Assembly: GCF_025996515.1 (NCBI RefSeq)
Contig: NZ_BLRH01000001.1
Coordinates: 53,019 to 117,018 of the forward strand
Length of the DNA: 64,000 nucleotides
Origin: Rhizohabitans arisaemae
GTDB taxonomy: Bacteria > Actinomycetota > Actinomycetes > Streptosporangiales > Streptosporangiaceae
Direction: 5' to 3'
Shown here piece by piece: positions 8,940 through 16,973 of the stretch. The notes beneath the pieces were generated by a model, which saw only the letters and a list, made by a program, of their open reading frames with translations, was not told the origin of the DNA and made no database searches. The stretch's first letter is position 1. Each line of letters starts with the position of its first letter. A program made the position numbers and the translations under genes.

Positions 8940-9477
8940 ACCGCACCCACCGACAAGCGATCTTGTAGGCTGCCGGGTCGCGGGACCGGAAACCGCGCCC
9001 GGTGATCCCCTGACGGAACTCCGCCCGGCCGACGACCCTCCGCCCATGGCGCGCACCGCGGCGACCGTGCGCACCGGAGGCCGGGGATGCCGACCCGTCC
9101 GTGTGCCCGGATGCCGCGCCGACCGTACGCCGCCCTGCGGGCCGAGGCGCCGACGTGCCGCCTGGTTCCTGGTTCCCGGCTTCCGGCGAACACCACGCAG
9201 ACCGTGCGCGACGCGGCCGTGCGACTCCTCCCCACGCCGTCGGCGCCGTCCCCGGATCGGTTCACGTCTCCCCCTGAGGGACACAACCTGCGGCGTATCC
9301 GACAGGGCCGCACATGCCGTACACATCCCGTCGGCGGCCCGACCCCGTGCACCCCCCATCAGGCCGGGCGCCGCCCGTACCTGCACGCCGCTCCCGCCCT
9401 CTCACCAAGCGCCGCGGACGCCGTACGGAACCGGGGGACTCGTGGTTTCCCGGCGGGTCAGTGGCGACGGAGGCCGG
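8940..9477. other. Intergenic stretch, no gene recognised
   Basis: About 540 bp between the polymerase-like start and the end of the metallophosphoesterase. ORFs on both strands are Arg/Pro/Ala-rich without domains, and none has a good ribosome-binding site. I see no RNA gene. Confidence 0.4.
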
Positions 9478-11004
9478 TCAGGGGGTGGTGACGGGCGGGC
9501 GGGTGAGCGGGATGAGGACCTCGTCCTCCAGGGGCGGGTCGGCCTCGTGCTCGCCGCAGCCGGTGGCGGCGAAACATCGGAGGGCGAGCGTGTCCGGCGT
9601 CACCTGGACGTGGAGAAAGCTCTTGAAGAACGGGGGTTCGTCCCAGTCGAAAAGCTCCGAGATCCAGCCGCCCACGAACCTCTCGACGGGCAGGCGGCCC
9701 GGGAAGGGGAGGCCGCCGAGGAGACGGGCCGCCCAGCGCTCCCGGCGGGTCACCCGCTCCTCGCCGGTGAGCGGCCGGACCGGGCGGTTCCCGATCCGGT
9801 CGGACATGATCTTCATGGCCTTCTCCGGGGCGATCTCCAGCCACGGTGCCCGGAAGAGCCGGCGGTAGAGACGGCTGTAGAAGGCCAGGGAGTCGCCCCG
9901 CAGCGGATAGCAGCGGAAGTCGTCCTCGTCGACCCCGCCCGCGGTCACCCGGGGGATCGTGTGGGTGGCGTGCATGAACGCCCCGCCGCCGCCCGCGACC
10001 AGATACTGGATCCGGCGGCCGCCGACGTCCACCGGGTAGCGCTGATAGTTGTGGATCTCGCCGCCGATCACCGCGACGTAGTTGTGCCCGGGCTCCCGGA
10101 CGATCTCGTCGACCGTGCCGCCGCCCTCGATCGGGCACGGCTTGTAGTGGTTCCGCTCGTAAATCGGGCTTCCCGTGATCAGCATCTTGGGGCGGGGGTC
10201 ACGGGAGACCGATCTGAGCCACTCGCCCTGGTCGGCGTCGAGAGATCCGCCGATACCGGTGTCGATCCCCACGATCAGCAGCGGACCGGTGTCCAGCACC
10301 CAGTACGACCCGGGCTGCCGGGCCTGCTGCGCCGGGGCCGCACGCCACCCGCGGGCCGCGGCGAGCGCCACCTCGTCCACCCGCTCGGGGCGGCGCCAGA
10401 GCAACCGGGCGAGCAGGCCCGCCGGGCGGGCCCGCTCCCGGGGCAGGGCCGGCGCGTCGCAGAAGACGCGCATGAAGCCGTGGAGGCCGTCGTACCAGTC
10501 GTGGTTCCCGGGGACCGCGTAGATCGGCCCGGGATAGTCCCGGTACGGCCGGAAGAACTTGTCCGGGTAGTCGTTCCCGCCGCCCGCGGGATAGATCACG
10601 TCGCTGGCGACGACCGCGAACGCCGTACCCTCGCCCATCCTGAGCAGTCCGGGCACGACCGCGTACTGCGAGGCGTCACCCTCACCGGGGTCGCCGATCA
10701 CCAGGAACGAGAACGAGTCCCCCAGGTCGAGCGAGATCGGGGTACGGGGGTCACGGCCGCGCTCGCGCAGCGCCGCGACCCACGCCCGTCTGATCACCGG
10801 CGCCGGATCGCCGAACCACCCGGCGAGCACCTCGTTGCGCGAACGCCAGAGCGTGACCGGCCGAAGCCAGGAGAACCTTCGCCGATCCGGACGGAGCCCG
10901 GCGAAGGAGCCCGGAGTCTGACACGTGCCCCACCCGGCGCCGGACGCGGATCTCCGGGACGACCGCTGCACTCCGCGCTCGGCGGCCCGCGCCACATCGA
11001 CCAT
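9478..11004 (-). CDS. Calcineurin-like metallophosphoesterase
   Basis: 508 residues. Metal-binding motifs appear in order: GDPGEGD around 104-110 (a variant of the usual GDxH), VVASDVIYPAGGGNDYPD around 131-148, GNHDWYD at 166-172, and a later GEIHNYQRY. Together these give a dinuclear-metal phosphoesterase core. The variant first motif and the inserts after GNHD resemble large actinobacterial metallophosphoesterases of unknown substrate. No signal peptide is evident; the first 50 residues are basic. AGGA stands 7 nt before the ATG at 11004, supporting this start. The substrate is not predictable. Confidence 0.87.
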   Translation of the reverse strand: MVDVARAAERGVQRSSRRSASGAGWGTCQTPGSFAGLRPDRRRFSWLRPVTLWRSRNEVLAGWFGDPAPVIRRAWVAALRERGRDPRTPISLDLGDSFSFLVIGDPGEGDASQYAVVPGLLRMGEGTAFAVVASDVIYPAGGGNDYPDKFFRPYRDYPGPIYAVPGNHDWYDGLHGFMRVFCDAPALPRERARPAGLLARLLWRRPERVDEVALAAARGWRAAPAQQARQPGSYWVLDTGPLLIVGIDTGIGGSLDADQGEWLRSVSRDPRPKMLITGSPIYERNHYKPCPIEGGGTVDEIVREPGHNYVAVIGGEIHNYQRYPVDVGGRRIQYLVAGGGGAFMHATHTIPRVTAGGVDEDDFRCYPLRGDSLAFYSRLYRRLFRAPWLEIAPEKAMKIMSDRIGNRPVRPLTGEERVTRRERWAARLLGGLPFPGRLPVERFVGGWISELFDWDEPPFFKSFLHVQVTPDTLALRCFAATGCGEHEADPPLEDEVLIPLTRPPVTTP

Positions 11005-11106
11005 GCGGCAATCCTGCGGTCACGGACCGGCCGTCGTGAGCGATTTCCCCAGACGACATGGAGTTGTGATCGATTGCGTCCCACCCCAGGGGGCGGTGTG
11101 GACGGA

Positions 11107-11631
11107 CTACCGGATGACCTTGGTCTTGGCCGAACCGTAGTTGTTGCCGGTCTTGTGGTCGTAGGACTTGGAGGTCAGGTAGAACTCGCCCTTGAGGTTG
11201 CCGGACGCCTTGCGGTTGACCTTGGCGGTCAGAGTGACCGTGAGGGTGCGGTGGGCACGCAGGCTACCGACGGTGCACTTGGCGCCGCGGCTGACGTAGA
11301 CGCACTTCATCCCACGGGGCAGACCTCGGTAGGTGTGCCCGTAGGTGTTCTTCGGGAAGAAGACGTTCAGCACCACCCCGCGGGCGGAGTACGGGCCTCG
11401 GTTGCTCACCTTGAGCTTGTAGGTGATCTTGCCGCCCCGGCGGACGTAGGTGTTGTAGCTCCCGGTGATGCGCAGGTCCGCGCCGGTGGCGACGACGGCC
11501 GGGGCGGTCGCCGGAACCGTCACGGTCTCGGCCGTGGCGTCGGCGGCGGCCGGGGCGGAGGCCAGCAAGGTCAGCCCGACGGCGGGCGCGGCGAGGGCGA
11601 GCGCGGTGAAGAGCGTGGCGGATTTCCGCAT
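11107..11631 (-). CDS. Secreted DUF11-type (conserved repeat domain) protein
   Basis: 174 residues: an n-region MRKSATLF, a hydrophobic core and an AxA site near residue 31 (APAAADA) form a Sec signal peptide. Residues ~55-165 form one beta-rich DUF11-like domain (ITGSYNTYVRRGGKITYKLKVSNRGP, then a Cys-containing hairpin GMKCVYVSRGAKCTVGSL with two Cys able to pair). Such domains occur in Gram-positive surface proteins as Ig-like spacers. It is very Lys/Arg-rich for this genome. I start it at the ATG at 11631 because a GGGGGG SD precedes it; the frame extends upstream to 11679. There is no sorting signal, so it is probably released. Confidence 0.85.
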   Translation of the reverse strand: MRKSATLFTALALAAPAVGLTLLASAPAAADATAETVTVPATAPAVVATGADLRITGSYNTYVRRGGKITYKLKVSNRGPYSARGVVLNVFFPKNTYGHTYRGLPRGMKCVYVSRGAKCTVGSLRAHRTLTVTLTAKVNRKASGNLKGEFYLTSKSYDHKTGNNYGSAKTKVIR

Positions 11632-11660
11632 GGTTGTCCCCCCAGGACGATCTGGAAAAA

Positions 11661-11676
11661 TCACAAAATTTCGTGA
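11661..11676. promoter_or_regulatory. AT-rich palindrome upstream of DUF11 gene
   Basis: TCACAAAATTTCGTGA is a near-perfect 16-nt palindrome, 30 bp upstream of the DUF11 start in an otherwise GC-rich region. It is a plausible operator; the binding protein is unknown. Confidence 0.4.
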
Positions 11677-11879
11677 CACGGGGAGAACCTACCGCGCGCT
11701 TATGCGCGTTTTATGGCGAAAAACTTACGGAACCAGAACGCCGCTTTTGGACGGCCGTAGACTCCGCATCCTGGCCCGGGAACCCCCGGCGCTCCCGCAT
11801 ATGACCTGAAACCAACCCGTGCGACCGGAGGGGGATCCTCGTCTCGCCTCGCAGGGGCGGAGAAGCAAGCCGCAGTGAA

Positions 11880-11898
11880 TTAGGTTAGTCTTGCCTAA
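11880..11898 (+). promoter_or_regulatory. IdeR/DmdR (DtxR-family) iron box
   Basis: TTAGGTTAGTCTTGCCTAA matches 17 of 19 positions of the published actinobacterial iron box (TWAGGTWAGSCTWACCTWA) and is the only such site I noticed in the window. It lies 110 bp before the sucrase/ferredoxin-like gene and contains or abuts a -10-like TAAGTT. Iron-loaded repressor bound here should block transcription when iron is plentiful. Confidence 0.8.
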
Positions 11899-12007
11899 GT
11901 TACGTCGCGGCTCGGGGGACAGACGAGCCCGCTGAAGGACCACGGCCGATCTCAACCGCCCGGAAGGGAGTGAGGCGGAGCCGGTTTCAACGGACCAGGG
12001 GGACGTC

Positions 12008-12922
12008 TTGAGGTTTCCGCGCAGTTGCGAGCACGCGTGTGGCTCCCACACCGGGGAGGCCCCCGTGCTCGCCAGCGCGACGGTCGGCGCCCGGTCCTGG
12101 CTCCTCATCGAGCACCCGGGCCCGTGGGCGGCCTACCTCGACGAGTGCACCAGCCTCCCCCGGCACCTCCGCGACCTGATCGAGCACGCCAAGGACCTGG
12201 GCATCCGGCCCCAGCTCATCCGCAAGCCCGGACGCCGCCGCGGGGCCGGCGTCCCGCGACTGATCGGCGGCTGGTCCGCCGGGGACGATCCGTGGCTGGC
12301 AGAGGGTACGCTTGAGGCGCCAGACCTGGAGCCGTTGGCGCGAGGCGAGGTGCCGCCGCGGTGGAAGCGGATCTTCAGTCCGATCTTCCTCGTGTGCACG
12401 CACGCGAAGCGAAACGCCTGCTGCGCCCGTCTGGGACTGCCTTTGGCCCGATCGCTTCACGCGATCTGGCCGGACAACGTATGGGAAACGACACATGTTG
12501 GTGGCGATCGGTACGCCGCCAACCTGGTGTGCTTGCCTCACGGGCTTTACTACGGCAGCATGTCCCAAGCTGCCGCGGTCGCGGCAGCCGAAGCGTACCG
12601 GCGCGGCGAGGTTGTCCTTGACCGTTTCCGGGGACGCTCAGGCATCCCAGAACCACTGCAAGCCGCCGAGCACTTTGTGCGTGCCCATACGGGGGAACTC
12701 ACGCTTGGCGGAGTGGTCGTGGAATCCACCGGAACAGACGGCGACGCCACCGTTGCACTCGTGCGGACAACCGCACGAAACGGAGGCGGCGCCCGGTACC
12801 AGGTTGTGATTGAGCGTGTGGCGTACGCGGCGCCGTGCGACACTGTCGGTGCTTGCGCCGACGCAATCACCACCTACCGGCTGGTCGAGCTGTCGCAGTT
12901 CGCCACGTCTGCTATGGCGTAA
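12008..12922 (+). CDS. Sucrase/ferredoxin-like family protein (thioredoxin-like 2Fe-2S)
   Basis: 304 residues with hallmarks of the Suc_Fer-like family: the N-terminal Cys-plus-WLLIEHPGPW region, a CTHAKRNACC cluster (Cys130, His132, Cys138, Cys139) and the HVGGDRYAANLVCLPHG segment that normally completes the cluster site. Members have a thioredoxin-like 2Fe-2S ferredoxin fold and are often encoded near siderophore genes. The iron box upstream supports a role under iron limitation, perhaps electron delivery to ferric-siderophores. The start is a TTG at 12008 after AGGGGGA; it keeps the conserved N-terminal Cys residues, while the next in-frame start (GTG 12065) would lose them. The last ~100 residues are less conserved. 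Confidence 0.85.
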   Translation: MRFPRSCEHACGSHTGEAPVLASATVGARSWLLIEHPGPWAAYLDECTSLPRHLRDLIEHAKDLGIRPQLIRKPGRRRGAGVPRLIGGWSAGDDPWLAEGTLEAPDLEPLARGEVPPRWKRIFSPIFLVCTHAKRNACCARLGLPLARSLHAIWPDNVWETTHVGGDRYAANLVCLPHGLYYGSMSQAAAVAAAEAYRRGEVVLDRFRGRSGIPEPLQAAEHFVRAHTGELTLGGVVVESTGTDGDATVALVRTTARNGGGARYQVVIERVAYAAPCDTVGACADAITTYRLVELSQFATSAMA

Positions 12923-13043
12923 GTCTCGCCTCTGCGGGAACACCACGGCCTATTCACGCGTTGGACTCAGGGACGCACATGAGCGTCTTATGCGGCACAA
13001 AACGTGAAATAACTCCTACCTCACTTTCTAAGGTGGTTCACTC

Positions 13044-13355
13044 ATGTCTCAGGTACGTCGGCAGCTCAACCGCCCTCGTCCCAGCTGGGGATGGCAGGAT
13101 GATGCCGGGTGCCGGGGAGAAGACCTTGTGCTGTTCTTCGGCCCGGACGGCGAGCGTCAGCCAGAGCGCGAAATCCGTGAGCGCAAGGCGAAGGCGATCT
13201 GCGCCCAGTGCCCCGTCCGAGTCGAATGCCTCGATTACGCGCTGTCCCGGCCGGAGAAGTACGGCACTTGGGGCAGCCTGAACGAGGACGAGCGCGCCTC
13301 CGAGCGTCGCCGTCGTATGCGTCGCGCCGCGAGCGCCGGTGTCAGCGCCGCCTGA
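13044..13355 (+). CDS. WhiB-family transcriptional regulator
   Basis: 103 residues. Four Cys (23, 53, 56 and 62, in C-x29-C-x2-C-x5-C order) ligate the 4Fe-4S cluster of Wbl proteins. The turn that follows is GTWGSLNEDER, where most family members have G(V/I)WGG, so the last Gly is Ser here. A basic RRRRMRR tail could contact DNA. Wbl proteins act with the primary sigma factor as redox or NO-responsive regulators. The ATG at 13044 follows AAGGTGG by about 7 nt. I cannot assign it to a named Wbl class. It sits between the iron-regulated gene and cydAB; Wbl proteins often track respiratory status, but no link is shown here. Confidence 0.9.
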   Translation: MSQVRRQLNRPRPSWGWQDDAGCRGEDLVLFFGPDGERQPEREIRERKAKAICAQCPVRVECLDYALSRPEKYGTWGSLNEDERASERRRRMRRAASAGVSAA

Positions 13356-13400
13356 CCCCGGCACCTCGGGCCGAAGTTCTTCACCGCCGGCATGTGACGA

Positions 13401-13428
13401 GACCCCGCATCCCACCGGATGCGGGGTC
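13401..13428 (+). terminator. Strong hairpin between whiB-like gene and cydB
   Basis: A perfect 12-bp stem (GACCCCGCATCC with its complement at 13417-13428) and a 4-nt loop, 45 bp after the WhiB stop and 30 bp before the end of cydB. There is no clear T-run, but the position between convergent genes fits a bidirectional terminator. Confidence 0.75.
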
Positions 13429-13457
13429 CTTCGGCGTTCGGATCACGCCGACCGTCC

Positions 13458-14453
13458 TCACCCGGGAATGTGCTGAACCCCGATCCGCCGCCGGAACACC
13501 CAGTACGTCCACGCCTGGTAGGCGAGGACGAGGGGAAGAAAGATCACGGCGACCCATGTCATGATCCCCAGTGTCTTCGGGGTGGCCGCCGCGTTCACCG
13601 TCGTCAGGCTGTGGGCGGGGTCCACCGTGGAGGGGAGCACGTCCGGATAGAGCGCGGTGAACAGCGCGACCACCGTCAGCCCGATCGTCACGGCCGAGAA
13701 GGTGAAGGCCCAGCCCTCGCGCCCCACCCGGTTGGCGGACAGCGCCGCGACCAGGGCGGCCACGGCGATCGCCGCGAGCACCCACGTCACCGCGTGGCCG
13801 TGCCGCACCTGCGTCCAGATGAGGAAGCCGGCCGTGACGACCAGCGCGGCCGTCCCGGCCCGCGCCGCGACCGTCCGGGCTCGTTCCCGGATCTCCCCGA
13901 CCGTCTTGAGCGCGAGGAAGACCGCCCCGTGCGCGAGGAACAGGGTTAGGGTGACGGCCCCGCCGAGCAGGGCGTAGGGGTTGAGCAGGTCGAGCACCGT
14001 ACCGGTGAAGTGGTGCCCGGGGCCGAGCGGGACCCCGCGGACGATGTTGGCCAAGGCGACCCCCCAGAGCACCGCCGGGATCAGCGAGCCGAAGAAGATC
14101 GCCGCGTCCCATCGGGCGCGCCAGGCCGCCGAGTCGCGGGTACCCCGGTACTCGAACGCCACCCCCCGGACGATCAACGCCACCAGGATCAGCAGCAACG
14201 GGAGGTAGAAGCCGCTGAACAGGGAGGCGTACCACTCGGGGAAGGCCGCGAACATGGCCCCACCCGCCGTGATCAGCCAGACCTCGTTGCCGTCCCAGAC
14301 CGGGCCGATCGTGTTGATCATCACGCGCCGCTCGGCGTCGGAGCGGCCGAGCACCGGCAGCAGGATGCCGACCCCGAAGTCAAAGCCCTCAAGCACAAAG
14401 TAACCAAGAAACAGCACCGCGATGGCGACGAACCAGACGTCGGTGAGCTCCAC
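13458..14453 (-). CDS. cydB: Cytochrome bd ubiquinol oxidase subunit II
   Basis: 331 residues with the expected eight or nine membrane helices. The conserved N-terminus (GYFVLEGFDFGVGILLPVLGR), the GPVWDGNEVWLI motif and the C-terminal FLPLVLAYQAWTYWVFRRR are all present. CydB pairs with CydA in the high-affinity terminal oxidase that reduces oxygen with menaquinol or ubiquinol without pumping protons. It lies 33 bp downstream of cydA and is surely co-transcribed. The cydDC transporter genes needed for assembly are not in this window. Confidence 0.96.
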   Translation of the reverse strand: MELTDVWFVAIAVLFLGYFVLEGFDFGVGILLPVLGRSDAERRVMINTIGPVWDGNEVWLITAGGAMFAAFPEWYASLFSGFYLPLLLILVALIVRGVAFEYRGTRDSAAWRARWDAAIFFGSLIPAVLWGVALANIVRGVPLGPGHHFTGTVLDLLNPYALLGGAVTLTLFLAHGAVFLALKTVGEIRERARTVAARAGTAALVVTAGFLIWTQVRHGHAVTWVLAAIAVAALVAALSANRVGREGWAFTFSAVTIGLTVVALFTALYPDVLPSTVDPAHSLTTVNAAATPKTLGIMTWVAVIFLPLVLAYQAWTYWVFRRRIGVQHIPG

Positions 14454-14486
14454 CGGACTCCTCCCTCCGACTCAGCGGGACCACGC

Positions 14487-15887
14487 TCAGTAGGCGAAGG
14501 AGAGCGTGCCGCCCTCCTCGCCGGGTTCGGCCGGGACGACGTCGGCCTCGGCGGGCGGCCCGGCCTTGGCATACTTGATCATCAGCCCGGCCTCGACGAC
14601 CGCGAGGACGCCGTACACCACGGTGAAGACGACCAGCGAGGTGATCACGGCCCCGATCCCCACCGCGGGCGAGACGCCGTCGGCGGTGCGCAGGAGCCCG
14701 AAGACCACCCAGGGCTGCCTCGCCATCTCTGTAAAAATCCAGCCAAAACTATTGGCGAGGAACGGGAGGACCACCGAGAGCACGGCGATCCGCCACAACC
14801 ACGGGCGATCCGGCAGCCGCCCCTTGCGGGTCAGCCAGAGCAGCACCACGGCGACGATCATCGCGAGAAAGCCGAACCCCATCATCAGCCGGAATCCCCA
14901 GTAGGCGATGGGGATGTACGGACGGTAGTCGCCGGGACCGTACTTTTGCACGTACTCCCGCTGCAGGTCGTTGATGCCCTCCACCCTGCCGTCCAGGCTC
15001 CCCGTGGCCACGAACGAGAGCACGCGGGGAACGTCCAGGGTGATCACCGGCTCGGTCCCCGAGAGGGTCCCGATCGTGAAGAGGGAGAACGGCGCCGGCT
15101 GCGCGGACTCGTAGAGCGCCTCGGCCGCGGCCATCTTCATCGGCTGGGTCTCGGTCATCACCTTGCCCAGCAGGTCACCGGAGATCAGGATCCCGAAGGC
15201 GGCGATGAGCGTGGTCACGAGCCCCAGGCGGAGCGAGGGCAGCATGACGTCCAGATGGCTGCGGCGCGCGAGATGCCAGGCGGCGACCGCGAAGACCAGC
15301 ACCCCCGCCGTCATCCAGCAGGCGAAGAGGGTGTGCGGCACCGTGGCGAGCAGGACCTTGTTCGTGAGGACCTCGGTGAAGCTGCTCAGCTCGGCGCGGT
15401 CGGCGGCCGGGTTGAACCGGAACCCCCGGGGATTCTGCATCCAGGCGTTGGCCGCCAGGATGAAGAAGGCCGAGACCGCCGAGCCGACCGCCACCGTCCA
15501 GATGCAGGCGAGGTGGACGGCCTTCGGGAGGCGATCCCAGCCGAAGATCCACAACCCGAGGAACGTCGACTCCAGGAAAAACGCGACGAGCGCCTCCATG
15601 GCGAGCGGCGCCCCGAAGATGTCACCGACATAGCGCGAGTAGGCACTCCAGTTCATCCCGAACTGGAACTCCTGCACGATCCCGGTGACCACTCCCATCG
15701 CGAAGTTGATCAGAAAGAGCTTGCCCCAGAACTTCGTCGCCCTCAGGTAGACGGTGTTACCGGTCCGCGCCCAGGCCGTCTGCAGGATCGCCACCAGGAG
15801 GGACAGGCCGATCGACAGCGGGACAAACAGGAAGTGGTAGACGGTGGTGATCCCGAACTGCCAGCGGGCGAGATCCAGCGCGTCCAC
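14487..15887 (-). CDS. cydA: Cytochrome bd ubiquinol oxidase subunit I
   Basis: 466 residues starting at a GTG at 15887 after a GGGGGG SD. The open frame runs on to 15944 but loses the canonical start VDALDLARWQFG. Heme ligands are recognisable (His18 in TTVYHFLF for b595, a later His near TVPHTLF for b558, and Met in TQPMKMAAAEA). The FGMNWSAYSRYVGDIFGAPLAMEAL block is typical. The Q-loop between helices VI and VII is short, as in Gram-positive enzymes. It is the quinol-oxidising, heme-bearing subunit in the cytoplasmic membrane. Its upstream region carries one arm of the 52-bp palindrome family (15941-15951). Confidence 0.96.
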   Translation of the reverse strand: MDALDLARWQFGITTVYHFLFVPLSIGLSLLVAILQTAWARTGNTVYLRATKFWGKLFLINFAMGVVTGIVQEFQFGMNWSAYSRYVGDIFGAPLAMEALVAFFLESTFLGLWIFGWDRLPKAVHLACIWTVAVGSAVSAFFILAANAWMQNPRGFRFNPAADRAELSSFTEVLTNKVLLATVPHTLFACWMTAGVLVFAVAAWHLARRSHLDVMLPSLRLGLVTTLIAAFGILISGDLLGKVMTETQPMKMAAAEALYESAQPAPFSLFTIGTLSGTEPVITLDVPRVLSFVATGSLDGRVEGINDLQREYVQKYGPGDYRPYIPIAYWGFRLMMGFGFLAMIVAVVLLWLTRKGRLPDRPWLWRIAVLSVVLPFLANSFGWIFTEMARQPWVVFGLLRTADGVSPAVGIGAVITSLVVFTVVYGVLAVVEAGLMIKYAKAGPPAEADVVPAEPGEEGGTLSFAY

Positions 15888-15992
15888 AGGCGGTTCCCCC
15901 CAAGCACTCCCCGAAGAGGCGGTCGACCACATACCGCAATACAACGATCACCGTAAGTCGCCGGATGTCGATCGGAAGCGGAGACACGCCGA

Positions 15993-16679
15993 TCAGGTGG
16001 GACGACTCCCCCGCAACAGGGCCAAGACCTCCGCGTCCTCGACCTGGTCGAACCGCTCGTACCACAGGGCGACCGCGTGGAAGTCCACCGGGGTGGCGAG
16101 GGCCACGATCTCGTCGGCCTCCCCGCCCAGCGCGCCGAGGCTGTCCGGCGCCGCGACCGGCACCGCGAGGATCAGCCGGCGCGGCCCCGGACGCATGTCC
16201 CGCAGCGCGCGGAGCGCGGCCCGCGCGGTGACCCCGGTCGCCAGCCCGTCGTCGACTAGGACGACGTCGTGGCCGGCCGGATCCGGTGACGGCCGCCCGT
16301 CCCGGTAGAGGTCCACCTGCCGGATGATCTCCCGCCGCTCCCTGGCCACCGTGTTCGCCAGGTCGTCCGGGTCGAGCCCGATCAGCCCCAGCAGATCGGG
16401 GTCGTAGACCGGCTCTCCCCCCTCCGCGACCGCGCCCACCCCCAGTTCGGGCCGGCCGGGACATCCGACCTTTCGGGTGGCCAGGATGTCCAGCGGGGCG
16501 TCAAGCGCACGCGCCACCTCGGCGGCCACGGCCACCCCGCCACGGGGAAGGGCCAGAACCAGCGGATTCTTCGGACGCATGGCGCGCACCCGCTCGGCCA
16601 GCAGCATGCCGGCCTCGGCACGATCACGGAACGGAAGACGGACCCCGATCCCCGCAGGACCCTGAAAACGGCGACCCAT
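15993..16679 (-). CDS. Phosphoribosyltransferase-domain protein
   Basis: 228 residues. A type I phosphoribosyltransferase fold with the PRPP-binding loop VVLVDDGLATGVTA (139-152, acidic pair Asp143-Asp144), preceded by LALPRGGVAVAAEVARAL and the hinge TRKVGCPGRPELGVGAV. This class of stand-alone actinobacterial PRTase-like proteins is often found beside stress genes; the base substrate is unknown. It has a possible functional tie to respiration genes only by position. The gene begins at an ATG at 16679. Confidence 0.87.
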   Translation of the reverse strand: MGRRFQGPAGIGVRLPFRDRAEAGMLLAERVRAMRPKNPLVLALPRGGVAVAAEVARALDAPLDILATRKVGCPGRPELGVGAVAEGGEPVYDPDLLGLIGLDPDDLANTVARERREIIRQVDLYRDGRPSPDPAGHDVVLVDDGLATGVTARAALRALRDMRPGPRRLILAVPVAAPDSLGALGGEADEIVALATPVDFHAVALWYERFDQVEDAEVLALLRGSRPT

Positions 16680-16784
16680 AGAGCATCACCCTCTCGACAA
16701 GCCCTACCCACCTCCCCGGGACTCACCCCCGCTCCCCCGCGTACACCGCTGAAGCGCGGCGCCCAAGGACCACCGTCAGACGCC

Positions 16785-16855
16785 GGTACGGGCTCAGCCG
16801 GACCACTCTCCACGGCGTACAACCGACCCGGGCGGCGCCGCCTGAGGCCGTACCC
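16785..16855. repeat. Intergenic GTACGG-family inverted repeat
   Basis: GGTACGGGCTCAGCCGG at the left and GCCTGAGGCCGTACCC at the right form imperfect inverted arms about 40 bp apart. The same arm ends recur at 28650, 49554, 49648, 59537, 60692 and 60986. It lies in the gap between the phosphoribosyltransferase start and rsgA. Confidence 0.55.
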
Positions 16856-16898
16856 TTCGCCCCGGCCCAAGCGGCAGCAGCCCGTACATCGCCCAGAC

Positions 16899-16946
16899 GA
16901 TCGTTGCGACATGCGCACCCCACGAGGCGCACACAGCACAACGATC
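16899..16946. repeat. Single copy of the 52-bp palindromic repeat
   Basis: GATCGTTG at 16899 pairs with CAACGATC at 16939-16946, with ATGCGCACCCC and GGCGCACAC segments inside. It is the same composite hairpin as the eight-copy array after 44938. It begins 28 bp beyond the rsgA stop codon and could serve as its 3' structure. Confidence 0.75.
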
Positions 16947-16973
16947 ACCCGACACCGGGCGGGCCCGCGACGA

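Noticed and set aside
14010..15956. 648-codon plus-strand ORF across cydAB
   Set aside because: Composition is Arg/His/Glu/Asp-rich with no domain; cydA and cydB on the other strand are certain.
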